From Marsupella aquatica (taxonomy: Eukaryota > Marchantiophyta), in the NCBI GenBank assembly GCA_973895155.1, contig OZ316891.1:26164001-26228000 (forward strand): DNA of 64,000 nt, in the 5' to 3' direction. The translations under genes and the position numbers were made by a program. The notes under the pieces were generated by a model. That model was given only the letters and a program-made list of their open reading frames with translations, was not told the origin of the DNA and did no database searches. Below, one piece after another: positions 45,446 through 57,805 of this stretch (the stretch's first letter is position 1; each line of letters starts with the position of its first letter).

Positions 45446-46469
45446 GCATATACCTCACTTTCATTGCTAGTACACTTCCAAAACATTTTACACTGTTGAC
45501 TGCAGCTAGCATTACTGCAAAAATAGTGTGCGTAACACTAATATGTGAATAGAGGGGGTTTGGAGCTTAAATGACACTAATTATGGATAATAGTACATAA
45601 CACTAAAACCAGTGATTCCTGTGAAAACACATAGCAGAAAAATTTATGAATAAATTACTAAATTTGAATGTAGTGGTTTAGTTTACAAGATTTTGATTTA
45701 ATGTATTCTTTGCCTATGCTACTGTCCAACATTGGTGTTTCCCATAATATTTTCAGCTCACATTTTTCATACCCAAGTAGTGTGAATACACCTGACAAGA
45801 AGATTTGAGGTTTCATGGAACAATTTGGTCTCCATACTCACACCACAATTACTAATGTGAGCTGACTTCCATAATCAATGTCACTCACAATTGAATCACT
45901 CACAACTGTTAATACAAAGTTAGTCTTAGTAAGACTATTTCAAGAGGGATTCCATTTTTTTTGCAAGCTACACAATTAGTGTTAGTCCACTAACTACGGC
46001 AAAACAATGCAGATTGTTTTACGTCAAAGTTGCACAAAACTAGTTTCAAAGAAAACATCAGTATATGCGTAGATTTCATGAAACAAATACACTGTTGACC
46101 TTGATCAATGTTACTCACACTAATTCAAGAGTAGGCATTTGGGGCCCAACCCATGAATTTATGTTACTCACACTAGTTATGTTATGACATTAATTCTCTG
46201 CACATGAATTCGTGTCACCTTGGTCTCATGAGTGAAAATTAGTGTAAGTATACTATTCTCAAAATTGACAAGAATTAGTATTACTTTGGGCTCGACATCA
46301 CCCATTTTTAACTAGCACATTAAGCAAAATTGGGGGAAAAAACTATATTGAAAAGTAGACAAAGAATTACTGTTCATTTGGATTGAAGATCACTTCTACC
46401 AAGCTTAGTGTTAACAATACTAACGGTAATGGTAATTCTTCTGTAGCACTAATTGTAGTAAACAGGGCA
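45446..46469. repeat. ACACTAAT/ATTAGTGT motif-rich region
   Basis: At least ten copies of (T/A)ACACTA(A) or its complement (for example near 45533, 45569, 45598, 45976, 46109, 46164, 46236, 46404) lie in both orientations over 1 kb. This could be the subterminal region of a DNA transposon, or its decayed remains. The 3' part matches 42180-42400. Confidence 0.55.
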
Positions 46470-46977
46470 GATATGGAGAAAATAAGGGTGGAACGAAATT
46501 TCAACGTCGTCTACCATTAAAAAATGAAGCATAGCCACGTCACCAATCAAAAGACCGTTCGTCGTCAGCAAAACACACTCTATATAAAGTTACTGCAGGG
46601 AAGGTAACTTTGTACTGTTGCACTTCTGCCCATCCACTGAACCCTGCCCGAATGTTGTCACTTTTCTGTACCAATATCCTGTACTGGAACTTGCTCCTTT
46701 CATTGCGGGCAGGGCAGCTCCGTGTTGGTCTCCTCGAGTTCCACGAGTGGTGCCCCAAATTGTCCAGTACCGTATTCATTTCTCGAAGGGTATACATAGG
46801 ACAACGCGAGATACAAAATACAGTATATTTTACTCGATTTGGGAACCAAGAAAAATCAAAACTAAAAACAAGAATCGAAAAAAGAAATGAAATATCGAAG
46901 ATTTTATTTTTTCGGATAAACTCCAGTAACGGATTTCTCTCTATTTTATTCTTGTGAAAATACTTGATTTTTCAATA
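46470..46977. other. Gene-free stretch with TATA-like site
   Basis: CTCTATATAAAG at 46577 is a good TATA-like string, but only short, overlapping frames follow. GCGGGCAGGGCAG at 46707 pairs as an inverted word with CTGCCCTGCCC near 47446. Confidence 0.3.
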
Positions 46978-47215
46978 GAATGCTCCCGTGTATCACATTT
47001 TGGTGGTCCATGGGAGTTAGTGACCATAACTTGATGATTTCGAATCTCAAAATAATTTCAAATTTTTGCTCTGCAAGGAAAAAAACCCACATATATATAT
47101 ATATATATATAGTTAAGACAATGAAAATTATTCCAGAAAAACTTACCTTTCCATGTTGTGATGGAAACCTCAAGAAAAATAATCAAAAATTGAGTTTCAC
47201 TTTGAATAATGTATA
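46978..47215 (+). repeat. Dispersed repeat, copy 1 (pair with 54108-54330)
   Basis: It shares GCTCCCGTG, CACATTTTGGTGGTCC / CGCATTTTGATGGCCC and GAAACCTCAA in the same order with 54108-54330. Ends are undefined. Confidence 0.45.
47091..47111. repeat. (AT)10 microsatellite
   Basis: An uninterrupted AT dinucleotide run. Confidence 0.97.
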
Positions 47216-47914
47216 GTTGACTATTCCTCTAGTGCTAAATTAAATTTTTGATAAAAAAAATGTGATACATGGTCATTTCTAATTGGATTTTTCTTCGTCA
47301 TTAGATTAATGCTCCGGAACAGTGAGGTAATAATTGTTTTCCCGAAGAGAAGGAATCTTAAGACGGGCAACGCGAGTGGGGGAAGACTGGAAGAGACCAC
47401 GAAAAATTAAACTCTATTTATAAATCCGAGTTGTCTGCAACTGACCTGCCCTGCCCCTGCCCTGCCCCGAAATACGTGTTCTGCTCTCTAAACACGACTT
47501 TTTCGATCGTGGGAAACGATTCATCTTGCTTTTCCTTTCTGTGTTTTGGGGAAAGCACTCATTGTTGCGGACATTTGCCTTATCGGTGTTTCCCAAGATT
47601 TAGTAAAATCTTCCTAGATCTTGACAATAAATGCTCCATTGCATGAAAGCTTTTTTTGCACCGTTCGTCCCGTTATAATCGTGCTGCGGTACCACGGGCA
47701 CTTCATTAGGTGAGTGCATTGTAAGCTAAGTGAATACTTTCTACAACAAGTTGAAAAGGTTGAAAGAAAACTTCCCAGCCATTCGTTTTTGTGGAAAGAA
47801 AACTTCGCAGCCATTCATTTTGTGCATTAACGAATGGTTATTTTAGGCCTGATATGTATATTTGATGGACCCCAAGCGATGGACCGCAAAACAAAGAGTG
47901 CTATTTCTGGGATG
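47216..47914. other. Gene-free stretch with CTGCCC repeat
   Basis: CCTGCCCTGCCCCTGCCCTG at 47442-47465 sits downstream of a CTATTTATAAAT string (47413). The AACTTC(C/G)CAGCCATTC phrase is duplicated at 47768 and 47802. No gene. Confidence 0.35.
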
Positions 47915-48012
47915 TCGTGAGAGATTCAAATGGTTGATAGACCTTAAATAAACACACACAAAATCGTGAGAGATTCAAATAGTTGATAGACCTTAGTTAA
48001 ATAAACGCACCC
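47915..48012. repeat. 49-bp tandem repeat (2 copies)
   Basis: TCGTGAGAGATTCAAAT-GTTGATAGACCTTA units start at 47915 and 47964. A weaker third partial copy may follow. Confidence 0.8.
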
Positions 48013-49060
48013 AAAATCTCATGGGGATTCATAGGTGTTGAGCAAAGACTAGATCTACAACCACAAGCCCATGAACATCCGACGAACACGTAGTAGAAAT
48101 AGAGAGATATGTGATTTATCTCAGCTTGAGGTTAAATCCACGGGAACACACAAGAGCTTAATGCACTATAGGCCCGTCCGTTATATCAAGTCTTTGCAAT
48201 ACAAGATCTCTCCATCTCTTAACTTGATCTGTAACAATGAGCTTGAGTTATTTATATCCAGGCAAGCAAACACCGCTTGAGATATAGTGTGCAACCTAGT
48301 TAACCTAACCTAGTTTGCAACTATGGTCAGCCCTGATTGCGGTTATATTTGTAACCCTAGATGTAAGAGTAGATGCCTAACAATGTGATCCAATTTTGGG
48401 GTCCTTGAAATATATCTGTCCATTTTAGGAACTAAAATATATGTATCACATTTTGAAGATCTAATTAGAAAGTTGTCTAAGGTTGAAAAAAAACTTTGCG
48501 GCCTTGTTGGTTGTTTAGGAAAGGAGTTTATATCAGTTTTGTTTTAAAGTATTTCTAAATTTTTTGGTGACTAATGTCACCTTGCGTGAGAAGAAGATGC
48601 TAAGACTAACCCTTATCTAATTTTCTTAGACAAATGTTTAACCATTATCTCCCTAGTTTAAATGATAAGCGTCAAATTCTGGCCAGGGATCGGTGGAAAA
48701 TTGGCTAAAATTTTGAAGACAAAAATGCTACCTGTTATTGTCAAATGTGGCAAAGACTCGATCCGGTGGACTCCTGCAAACATTTGCCACTCCAAAGCAC
48801 CTGTTCATGGATACCTGGTTTCTTGGCTTGTGAATTTCATTTATTCGAATAGTTTTATTTTATGGGGAAAACATGTACAACTATGATGCTCCCATGGACA
48901 GAGCACTTCAACCATGCATACCCATGGACTGTGACACATTTTACACCTTAAATCATTGACACCCTTCTACTTTCAAAAACAGTTCCAAGAACACAGATAT
49001 CTCCCTTAGTACCAATGGAACCAACCTATCACACAATCATCTCATTATTGAAGGATGTCA
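48013..49060. other. Stretch without recognised gene
   Basis: Only short frames occur (for example 48071-48280 and 48662-48886), none with a recognisable domain. A poly-T/A and poly-G patch follows at 49067-49095. Confidence 0.3.
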
Positions 49061-49066
49061 AATATT

Positions 49067-49520
49067 TTTTTTAAGAGGGACAGGGGGGGGGGGGCATGAA
49101 GGGAAACCCCGCCAACTCCTGAAAAATGATGGATGAGAGATGTTTCATGTCCAAATGCCTTCCAACTTATATATTGCTTTTAGGAAATAATAAAGTTATA
49201 GTTCAGGGGCAAAGAATGAGTTCTTTTTGTATAAAGTCTCGGTCAGTATGTTGAAGAAGTCAATCTTGATTTTAGAAAACAATTGCAAAAGAGCAAAAGG
49301 CACCATACTGGGAGACAGGATCCAAAAGGCGAGAAACCCAATAAGAGGGGAAAACAAAGGAAACCCTTAGAGACCACAGAGACGCGCAAAAGCATACTGG
49401 GTGACAGGATCCAAATGGCGAGAAACCCGATAAGAGGAGAAAACAAAGGAAAACCCAAGAGACCATAGAGACACCCAAAAGCCAACACGCCAGAGAATCC
49501 GGAACAACAACAAAAGAATC
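49067..49520 (-). mobile_element. LINE-like 3' untranslated region with 89-bp duplication
   Basis: Two 89-bp units start at 49304 and 49393 (CATACTGGG(A/T)GACAGGATCC ... GAAACCC(A/G)ATAAGAGG). Similar words occur at 57655-57800 and, inverted, at 30570-30770, so this is a dispersed family. It is followed upstream (minus strand) by the 49527-50120 frame. Assignment to a LINE 3' end is by recurrence and position. Confidence 0.5.
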
Positions 49521-49526
49521 AAAGCC

Positions 49527-50120
49527 CTATTGAGCTACGAGCTGAAAAGCCTGGTAGAGCTCTGGAGTCGGGTGGGTCTCAAAGTCACCAAGCAAAAGCA
49601 GCAATATCCAAAGTTGCATCCTTGATTGTACTGTTTGACAATGGAAACTTGTGCATGCAAAGTATTTAGTGTCTACATATGCACAGGCGCCCTGGCAAAT
49701 CACAGTCAATGACTGTCTTTTTGCAGAATTCTTAATGAGTGCTTTATTATGGTGATAGTTCAGCAAACAATCAGCTAAGCTAATACTGGAAAAATTCACG
49801 GCTGAGAATGGAATTGCAAAGTTGTCACTGGTCAGGTGGGTCATGAGCTCATTCAAAGACAAGAGAGACACTTGGGGGGTCAACCACAAAAACATGTTTG
49901 AACAACATGGATCCAAATAATTATTTTTAATATTATCTGACCAAAATTTCATAAAGAGTAGGAAACAACAAGGGATATAATTAATAGACCTCTTCCTGGA
50001 GATAGTTTGCTTGATCAGTCCCCTCAAAACTTGTATACCCCAATAGACCCCCTCTTTATGATCTGTACTTAATGTTCCTCTGAAAGGCAAAATTGTCTTA
50101 GTTATCGTGTCCATGCACAC
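49527..50120 (-). pseudogene. Unrecognised 197-codon frame, possibly the C-terminal part of a LINE
   Basis: It reads to LLLLGDFETHPTPELYQAFQ at its C-terminus. No zinc-binding or RT motif could be identified. Its place directly upstream of the recurrent 3' unit suggests a retroelement protein tail. Could also be a chance frame. Confidence 0.25.
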
Positions 50121-50928
50121 GGTTGTCTCCTGTACTTCCGCATGTCGTAGGGCCGCGATAACGCAGTATCCTGTTCTCGCACCGGCATCGTTCTTTAGGA
50201 ATTGAAGACATTGAGGTTTGTGAATTCAAATTTTTCTGTTTTAGGGTGCACAAAGTCGGGATGCGCTTTAAGGTGAAGCGCAAGTGTCATCTTTTGCAAG
50301 GGGGTAGGATTGACATTTCTTCCGTGGGTTTTACACAGGTTTTGGGCAGAGGCATCGTTTACTGTTGGTGGCGGGCAGAAAATTAGCAGGGTTTAGACGA
50401 AATGCCTTCAGGTTGCACTTGCTCATCTTGTTCACCAAGAGTTGTGCATTTTTTAAGACAATGTGGTCATTGTCTTCGTGCCACACTACACACCGAATGA
50501 GAATGTATAATTGACCTTCCCTCCTCCTCGCTTGGGCAGGATAAATGGCCAAAAGTGGTGCTTTTCAGAAGAAAATGTGGTTATTGTCTTCGTGTCATAT
50601 TACAAAGGAAATCCTTCTGGAGACATAATTAGGGTAATCTCATGCTCAAAGAATTGCCAACATCAGTCCACAGTGGGCATTGTGTTTAGGAGGTTGTAAC
50701 CTGCTGCAATATGGACATGAATTGTTGGTTAATGTGAAAATGAAGGTGGAGGTTTATCCTTAACCCTTTCCACAATTCCATTTTAGTCCAAGAAATGCTA
50801 TACTATTAAGAGTAACCCATCCATCCAGGGTCATGGTCATGTAATTGTTAAGTTAAGTATGTGTTCCCTGCTGCTATTACCATGCACCTATAATTGTTTG
50901 CTAATAAGGCAGATCTATTTGCACAGAT
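50121..50928. other. Stretch without recognised gene
   Basis: Short frames only. ATGTGGTCATTGTCTTCGTG and ATGTGGTTATTGTCTTCGTG (50460 and 50574) show a small duplication of about 114 bp. Confidence 0.35.
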
Positions 50929-52608
50929 TTGCCAAGTGAGGGGGATCAGGTCCGGAGGGGCTCGCATCCCTATTGCGATAGGGACAGGCACCAGTTGGAA
51001 AATCATTGGATCACACAGGAAAGGGAAATGTATGCAGTGAGCTACGCGTTGAAGAAGTGGGAGATTTACCTTAAGAACGGTCCCAAAGTGGTAATACACA
51101 CAAACAGCTCGCCGGCTGGGTACTTTAGTTCTAAGCCAAGCTGTACCCCAAGGAAATGCGCTGGTAGATGTTGGCGGATTTTGATTTCAAAGTCCGTCAC
51201 GTTCCGGGGAAGACAAACACGTCAGTTGACGCGTTATCGTGTAGGGACCATCATCGTGTCAATGGGATCACGATGCTCAAGTCCGAGTGGCCAAAGGTTC
51301 TGGCCGAGGCGTATGGGGATGACAGATTAGCTAGGAATGGCAAAGCAATGGGGGTAGCCAGGGCAAGATAAGGCAAGTTTCATTGGGGTTGGATACCACC
51401 ATAATGTCCAGTTATGGCGATACAAGCAGAGGCGTGTGTACATCCCAGAGTCTCTAAGGTTAGAGGTTCTACAAAAGTACCATGACTCGCCCTGGGGAGG
51501 GCATGGCAGACAAACTGCTACGTATCGCAGCATGTCGCAAGATGTGTATTGGCCGGACATGAAGCAATCGGTTCTTTGCCACGTGCAAAGTTCGTGCCAA
51601 AAGAACTGAACGGTCTATAGGGCAAAAGAAGGACTTTTGCAACCCTTACCAGTAGTTGTAGCTCCATGGGAGTCCATCTCCATGGACTTCATTGTTGGGT
51701 TACCTGAGTTCCACGACAATAACTCCATCTTAACAATCATGGATAATTTTTCCAAGATGACGTATTTCTTGCCGACTAAAAAAATGGTTTCGTCCCGAGA
51801 GGTTGTCGGTCTAGTGTTTGACAATGTCTTCAGACAATGGGGATTGTCGTTGCATATCTTGTCCGACCGCGATACCAAGTTCACGGGCCATTTCTGGAAG
51901 GCATTATTCCGGTTATCCGGAATGGAAGCTTGGCAAACAAAAAGCAAGGTTCCTTTTGCGGGAAATTTTATTCGAGAGCAACGCCTAGTTGTGGAAGCGG
52001 CTACCAAGGGTATGACCCTTGCCCAAAGTCGGTACAAGGAGCAAGGGGATAAACATTGACGCCAGGTAAGCTTTGAAATTGGGGAGAGCGTCTGGTTGCA
52101 GTTGAGACCTAAACAATACCATGGGAACATAAGTAGGAAGCTGGCTCCCAGATATGCGGGACCCTATTGCATCATACGATGCGCCCACAAGGATAATCCA
52201 ATTTTGGTGATGTGGGAGACACCCAAGGAAATGGGCGTGGGCAAAAGCTACCATGTTAGTAGGCTCAAGAAATTTATCAAAGACAATGATCCCAACCGGG
52301 ATCAGGTCTTGCGTCCGGATGCCATGCTGGTGGAGGACGCTGAGGAGTTTGAGGTGGAGGCAATTGTGAACCACCATTACAAACGCAAGTTGGGAAGGCA
52401 AATCTTAGAGTATTTGGTGAAGTGGGCTGGCTATGATCAGGCCAAGAGTACTTGGGAACGAGCTTGGGAACCGGAAGAAAATTTGGGTAATGCCCCAGAG
52501 ATCCTTGGAATCATAAGCGAAGCGGCCTACCACCGTTGTGAACTGGTACAGGTAGTTGTAGCTACCTTTGTGAGTTGTATCCTAGTTTCACTCCTATTGG
52601 CCTCTTGA
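50929..52608 (+). pseudogene. Truncated chromovirus (Ty3/Gypsy) pol: RNase H, zinc finger, integrase, chromodomain
   Basis: The order seen is the end of the RT-RNase H region (EREMYAVSYALKKWEIYL; then, in another frame, LADFDFKVRHVPGKTNT), an HHCC-type zinc finger (about 51380-51600), the integrase core (WESISMDFIVGLPEFHDN, LSDRDTKFTGHFWKALFRLS) and a chromodomain (EFEVEAIVNHHYKRKLG, ILEYLVKWAGYDQAKSTWE) near 52345-52500. Damage: shifts in RNase H, TGA near 51607 and 52057, and loss of the integrase stretch between RLSGME and the EATKGMTLAQSR region, which should hold the catalytic Glu. Protease and most of RT are missing. It cannot transpose by itself. A probable LTR follows. Confidence 0.88.
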
Positions 52609-52986
52609 GGATAAAGTTGGATTGCGTGGGTGCTGGAGGTTGTTGGGCGGCCGATTTGCTTTTTGTGAGTGGAAGTTGATGGTGTCCGCCTTACATCTGT
52701 GGGCGGGCTGGTTCGAACCAAAGGGGAGTACCCCAAGGGTACCCAAAGGGGAGAACAATGGGTCCGACAAGTTTGGAGTTAGCTTACTCGCTTGGACTGC
52801 CATCCTACTTGGATAAGTGGAATAGGTTGGAATTTCCTAAGTCTGGAATGTGCATACCAACCGGGTTTGCATCAGCCTTATGGGAAAACCAGTTGTTACC
52901 TCATAAAATTTTTAAGACCTAAAGTGGTCTAGGCGTGCTAGAACAGTTACTGAGGTCACGCGAACGTGACCATTTTTAAGGGGGGG
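52609..52986 (+). other. Untranslated region between chromovirus pol and the probable 3' LTR
   Basis: It ends TTTTTAAGGGGGGG, a polypurine-tract-like string directly before the TG start of the presumed LTR. A GGGGAGTACCCCAAGGGTAC patch lies at 52723. No gene. Confidence 0.55.
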
Positions 52987-53835
52987 TGCAAGTCGCCGAA
53001 ATTGACTACCTTAACTTTTAGCTCCAGCGTCGCTAACTCTGACGCCGAGCTCCCTTATGGTCCATGCCCGAATAGGCCACCAGGGGAGGACTTAGCATGG
53101 GGAGACTTGTGAGCAGTGAGACATGGCACTAGCGAAGGCAAGGCGCCAAGCTAGTGACACACACTAAAGACTAAGACTAGATGAGAGTTGGTCGGGTCAA
53201 GGGGAAAAGGGCCGGGCTCAAGGTCGACCGTCCGGACCCTCAAACGAACTTTGAGTTCTGAGGACTTGAATGAGAGCTCCTCTTGGACCCAAAGCCAATG
53301 GAGTCGACGCCATGCCGTTTAGGGTAAGGAGACGGTCCCTACCCCTTATCACTAAATGTTGCCCAAACCCCTAAGCCGCATGCAACGCCTGTAAACCCTA
53401 CATAAGTGTAAACCATTCCTCTAATGGCGCATTAATGGCATGGATATTAAGAATTGCTGTGAATCATTGATTGAAAGGATCCTGGTGTACAACAATTAAT
53501 GAGTTTCCCATAGATTGCAAAATCTATCAATGGCCTCCTCTAGACATCCTTACGGACAGATATATGCTTGTCTATTACTCCGACACGAACCATCGTGTAA
53601 ACTGACGTGTAAAGTGTAAACGTAAGGGGGGAGAAAAGATTCCACACAGTCATGTCTTTTCCGCAGATTCTCGTCTTTGCCGACGTACTTTTCGCCGACC
53701 TGCCCGTCCCACCAAGTATTTCGGTGCGGTCTATCAAATATCATTATTTGAACGAGAACCCGGGAAATCCCGGGCACCGTATGTTTGTGACACGATGCGT
53801 AAGTTTTTGACGTGAGCACGCGGTGTCAGAGAACA
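52987..53835 (+). repeat. Probable 3' LTR of the chromovirus fragment
   Basis: It begins TGCAAGTCG right after the polypurine-like AAGGGGGGG and is taken to end at GTCAGAGAACA (about 849 bp). The TG...CA boundary and placement after the chromodomain fit a Ty3/Gypsy LTR. The 5' LTR is absent, so the boundaries cannot be confirmed inside this window. Confidence 0.5.
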
Positions 53836-54107
53836 GGATTCGGGTCATTAATTAAAATACGCAGAACGTGAGGAACATGATGGTGGACCGACACGGGCAC
53901 GGGCACGGTCAGGTGGCCGGGCAGACCGGTGGCTCCTGCTGAATCGAGAGTCGCTCCGTCCATGGGCTCCGGGCAGTCTGCCCGACGGACACAGAAAGAG
54001 AGCCTGTCCTGACGTCATAATACCAATAAAGTATTTTCTGGATCGTATGAGCACACAGACCGCCGTTTTGTGAAACTAAAGCCAGGATAGTACACCATGT
54101 TGGACAT
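53836..54107. other. GC-rich stretch without recognised gene
   Basis: ACGGGCACGGGCACGG at 53891 and CCGGGCAGTCTGCCCGACGG at 53970 (a near-perfect hairpin) are notable. Only shadow frames were found. Confidence 0.35.
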
Positions 54108-54330
54108 TGAGCTCCCGTGCACCGCATTTTGATGGCCCGAAACTCCCGTGTAATTTACGATTTTTGTTAATTTACGATTACTATAACAACTTAAAGTTCA
54201 CCTGTAAGGAGAAAATAGAGAAAGAGACGGAAACAACAGGCCGCATTATTGCTTATTTGCAAAATTTCAGGGGCATACAAAATGGGGAAATTGAAACCTC
54301 AATGTACCACATTTACCAAAAGTTGAGTCT
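54108..54330 (+). repeat. Dispersed repeat, copy 2 (pair with 46978-47215)
   Basis: Same phrases in the same order as 46978-47215. Ends are undefined. Confidence 0.4.
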
Positions 54331-55060
54331 AATTGTAATACTTGATATTCATCAAGTAAAATATTCTGTACTTCTAGGGATATGCTAGAAGAATAGGTAA
54401 CCTATACTTCCATCCAACTTACATTGAATTTGGCTGAGTTTTTTAATCATAACATGCTGATGGGTGAAATTCCATTTCATTAGTTTTCATTGAATTAAAA
54501 TGAAATATTTGGTTTGTTGACCTACCCCAAAAATTGCAAGGCAGAAAGGAAGGAAATGCGCTTTTGTGGGTTCAACTTGGAATCTGGGGGGACTTGTAGA
54601 GGCCGGTAGCAGAGATTTGCAAGGGATTTATTTACTCCCTTTTTCTCTTTTCAACGGAAAATTTTAATGAAAGTAGACAAAGAAAGGTACAGGGGAGGCC
54701 CACTAAATAAGAGTCTACCAACAAAAAATTAAAATATGAATGAGTATTGTTGGTAAACTCATCTATTGGTGCTCATTGGGTCCCCCCATTGTATTGTGCC
54801 CTGCCCAAAAGGTGAAATCATCAAAAATGCATATTTCATGTTCCCAAAGTAGAATGTCTATCCTCTGTTGTTTGGGCCATAATTCCAAAATAGAATCTCT
54901 ATCTTCTGTTGGTTGAATGTGTCCACTTCAGGTTTTCAAGGCCAAAAACAAATGTCTTCATGTTTTTTTCTTCTTTTGCCTTGAAACATCCAAAAGGTCT
55001 TCATGTTTCCAAGTCTACCCAGAGTGCACTGATCAAGAGAGTTTCTCAACTTTAATTATA
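54331..55060. other. AT-rich stretch without recognised gene
   Basis: A LINE-tail-like TTTACTCCCTTTTTCTCTTT string lies near 54628. A GTAGAATGTCTATCCTCTGT / ATAGAATCTCTATCTTCTGT duplication is at 54850 and 54891. No gene. Confidence 0.3.
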
Positions 55061-55215
55061 CAAGCAAGGATAACCCAATCTTCTTTAGGGCAAGTGATAT
55101 TTCAAGCTTAAGCTTCATAAATAATCTGGCTTCACCAATAAGCCCCATTCCAAATTGGGGTTGTACCAGCAAGCATAACCCCATCTTCTTTAGGGCAAGT
55201 GCCTTTACAAGCCGC
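55061..55215. repeat. 108-bp tandem repeat (about 1.5 copies)
   Basis: AGCAAGGATAACCCAATCTT and AGCAAGCATAACCCCATCTT, each followed by CTTTAGGGCAAGTG, start at 55061 and 55169. Confidence 0.75.
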
Positions 55216-57654
55216 ATCGTAAAGTAAGGTTGATTAAACATAAGGTCATTTTATGTTTTAATTTTTTGGTTGCCTTTTCCTCTTTTATGTTTGGTATTTG
55301 GCCTCTTTAGACCTCCTTTGCTTTCTCACCATTGTACTTTGTCTATTCCACTTCTGTAGAATTTTGGGTTTATTAAATTTTTTATTGAAAAAAAGAATTT
55401 TTTATTGATTCCAAATAAAGACTTTTAATATTTGGAAGAATATTACAGTGTTTTTAGCACAGAAGCTACATTTATTGTCAAATAAATTTCTGAAATGTTC
55501 AACAAATAAGGCTAATATAAATGTTAAAACACGTTTTTAAAGTTTTAGGGTGGTCTAGACTGCTAAAGTTTGTAGGTGATTGGGGGCACCATATAACGAG
55601 ATCCTGAGACAGATGTTAAGTTCCGATGCTTAGTATAATACAGTAGTTTGGGTCTGTAGTAGTAGACTACATGTATGGTATGTCATTCAGAAACATAATA
55701 AAATGATCCCATTGAATACCAATCCCAAATTATTTCAATCCTGGAATTGGCGGTAGGATTTACAAAAAAACAAATTGTGGGGAAACCAAGGAAAAACATT
55801 GGCCGTAACTCAAATCAAGCCACAAATGTTAGACCAGTGTGTCCTCCAACCCCATGGCACAGGTGCTGAATTCCAATAGCGAGCCATGGGGTGCATAATT
55901 CAAATGGAGCACCTTAGCCATTGTGTTTGAGGTTTAAAGAGTCCATTAATTTGAGTTTTGAAGACATGATGCTATGTTCAAAACTTCAAGGCATTTACTC
56001 TTGATTCTAAAATTACTATGTAACCACAGAACTTAGTCAAATCCTAGTCAAACCTTGATCAAGTTTAAATATGCTGTTTATTATATGCACAAGTAGGAAT
56101 TAGTTTGTGTATGGATCTTAGGCTCATTGTTACGGAGCTCTCTAAAAGATATGGAGAGCTTGTGTTGATGAGACTTGGTATGGCCAACAGATCTAGACTA
56201 CTGTAAAGATAGACTCTTGTGTTTCTAGTAAAATTAGCTTTTGCAGAAGTGAACTACATATCTGTTGTGTTGACTATTTCTTTGTTGGATGTGCATGTTG
56301 TCTATGAAGTGCCCATTGCTTAGCACAAAGAAACTTGTTTGAGATGGAAGAGCTATTATGTGATTGTTCCTTCTCCAGCTTTATCTCCAATTTGCTCAAA
56401 TTTAGGTGAGTTTTGTCTGTCACATCAATTCTGCTCAAGTTGAACACCAACTTTCAAACAAAATCCCGAATTCAAACACTTGCATAAAGCTCTCCCTAGC
56501 TAGGAGTCTAGGACATTGTGTTTGGAAGTTGCAAAAAACTATTATTCAAGCAAAAGATACCGTTTTCTTTAAGCACAGCGCATAATTTTGAATAAAGCCC
56601 CCCTGAAAGATGGTAGGCTTGGTTGCTGATGGCATAAGCCCTTACTCCCTCCCTCGATTGTAAGGCAAACCTATACACTCAATGATTGTCCTTATCTTGG
56701 GTCACATGTGAGCTATTAACTATATGTGCCACTGTCCCTATATAGAAAATTTCGTTTTACGTAGATGAATGTTAGACAACCCCCATGAATTCCGTATGTA
56801 TAGGAGTTTGATAGGCATTAGATTCTATCACGTCATCAAAGAGGGGTCGTTTTAGTTATTTAAGGTGATTATATCTACTAAAGCCCTGGTGAAGTTATAT
56901 CTCCCCTTTAAGTAATATGGAACTTATAAAGTATGGAGCTTAACAAGTATCTCCCCATTGCCTCCTGACATATGGAAATGTGCCCAAGCACTTGATGCCG
57001 TGAACGTTTTTGGATTATTAGCCCCTAACTTGCCTTCATTGCTACTCAAATCACTCACTATTGTTATAGACATCCGTTAGTTCTCTTAATCAAGGAAAGT
57101 TGGAAGTGACCCCTTATGATTGGACTACTTCCAACTTTCCACCATGATGTCCACTAAGATGTCCATCCCTGTTAGTAACCACGCATCAAAATGGTGAGAT
57201 GGGAAGTGAGTGAGTGCTTAATGTGAAATGAGTATTATGCCTTACCGGGAATATTTTCTATGGAAATTTATGGTACATATGAATAAGGGAAAGAACCCCA
57301 CCCAGGACAAGTACAGAAGCTGTGCAAAGAAGGGATTCGGATGTTAATTACTTCCTGTCTAAAATAACCTATTTGAAAAAATGCACAAATGGGCTTTGAG
57401 TATTGAGTTAGTGGTTGAGTGTAAAAGTTACGGGTTAGTAGGGGTTCTCGTCGGTGACGATAAAAAACTCATAAAGGGTTAAAAATAAAACTGACAAGGG
57501 GCCCACCTCATGTGTTCATCACGAAGGGAATCAACTTTTGGACAATGTCAGATCTTCCAGGTGTATTTTGTTGTTCTTTACCCAAAGCTATAATACTATA
57601 TGTAATATGTGATAATTAATTAATTTAATGTAACTATAATATACTATCACACTG
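55216..57654. other. Gene-free stretch
   Basis: No frame with a recognised domain. A low-similarity 5S-like patch at 55580-55660 is discussed among the rejected items. AT-rich runs lie at 55375-55405. Confidence 0.35.
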
Positions 57655-57805
57655 CAAAAAAACAAAAGGCGCCCAGCCAGGAGACACGATCTCACAAAAC
57701 AGAGAACCAATAAAGGGGGGCCAACAAGGGAAACCCGGGAGACCAAAGATCCAAAAAGCACGAGAGACTTCGGCAAAAGCTAACCACAACAACTACAAGG
57801 AACAA
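57655..57805 (-). mobile_element. LINE-like 3' untranslated fragment (minus orientation)
   Basis: CCAGGAGACACGATC, GAACCAATAAAGGGGGG, CAAGGGAAACCCGGGAGACC and CAAAAGCTAACCACAACAAC match in order the 49304-49520 unit. A run of A at 57656-57663 marks one edge. Confidence 0.5.

Noticed and set aside
55575-55660. 5S rRNA-like patch (GAGATCCTGAGACAGATGTT, AAGTTCCGATGCTTAG, TTGGGTCTG)
   Set aside because: Only loose similarity to the central and 3' parts of 5S rRNA; the 5' and 3' stems do not pair and the internal promoter boxes are not convincing. At best a degenerate 5S-derived fragment.
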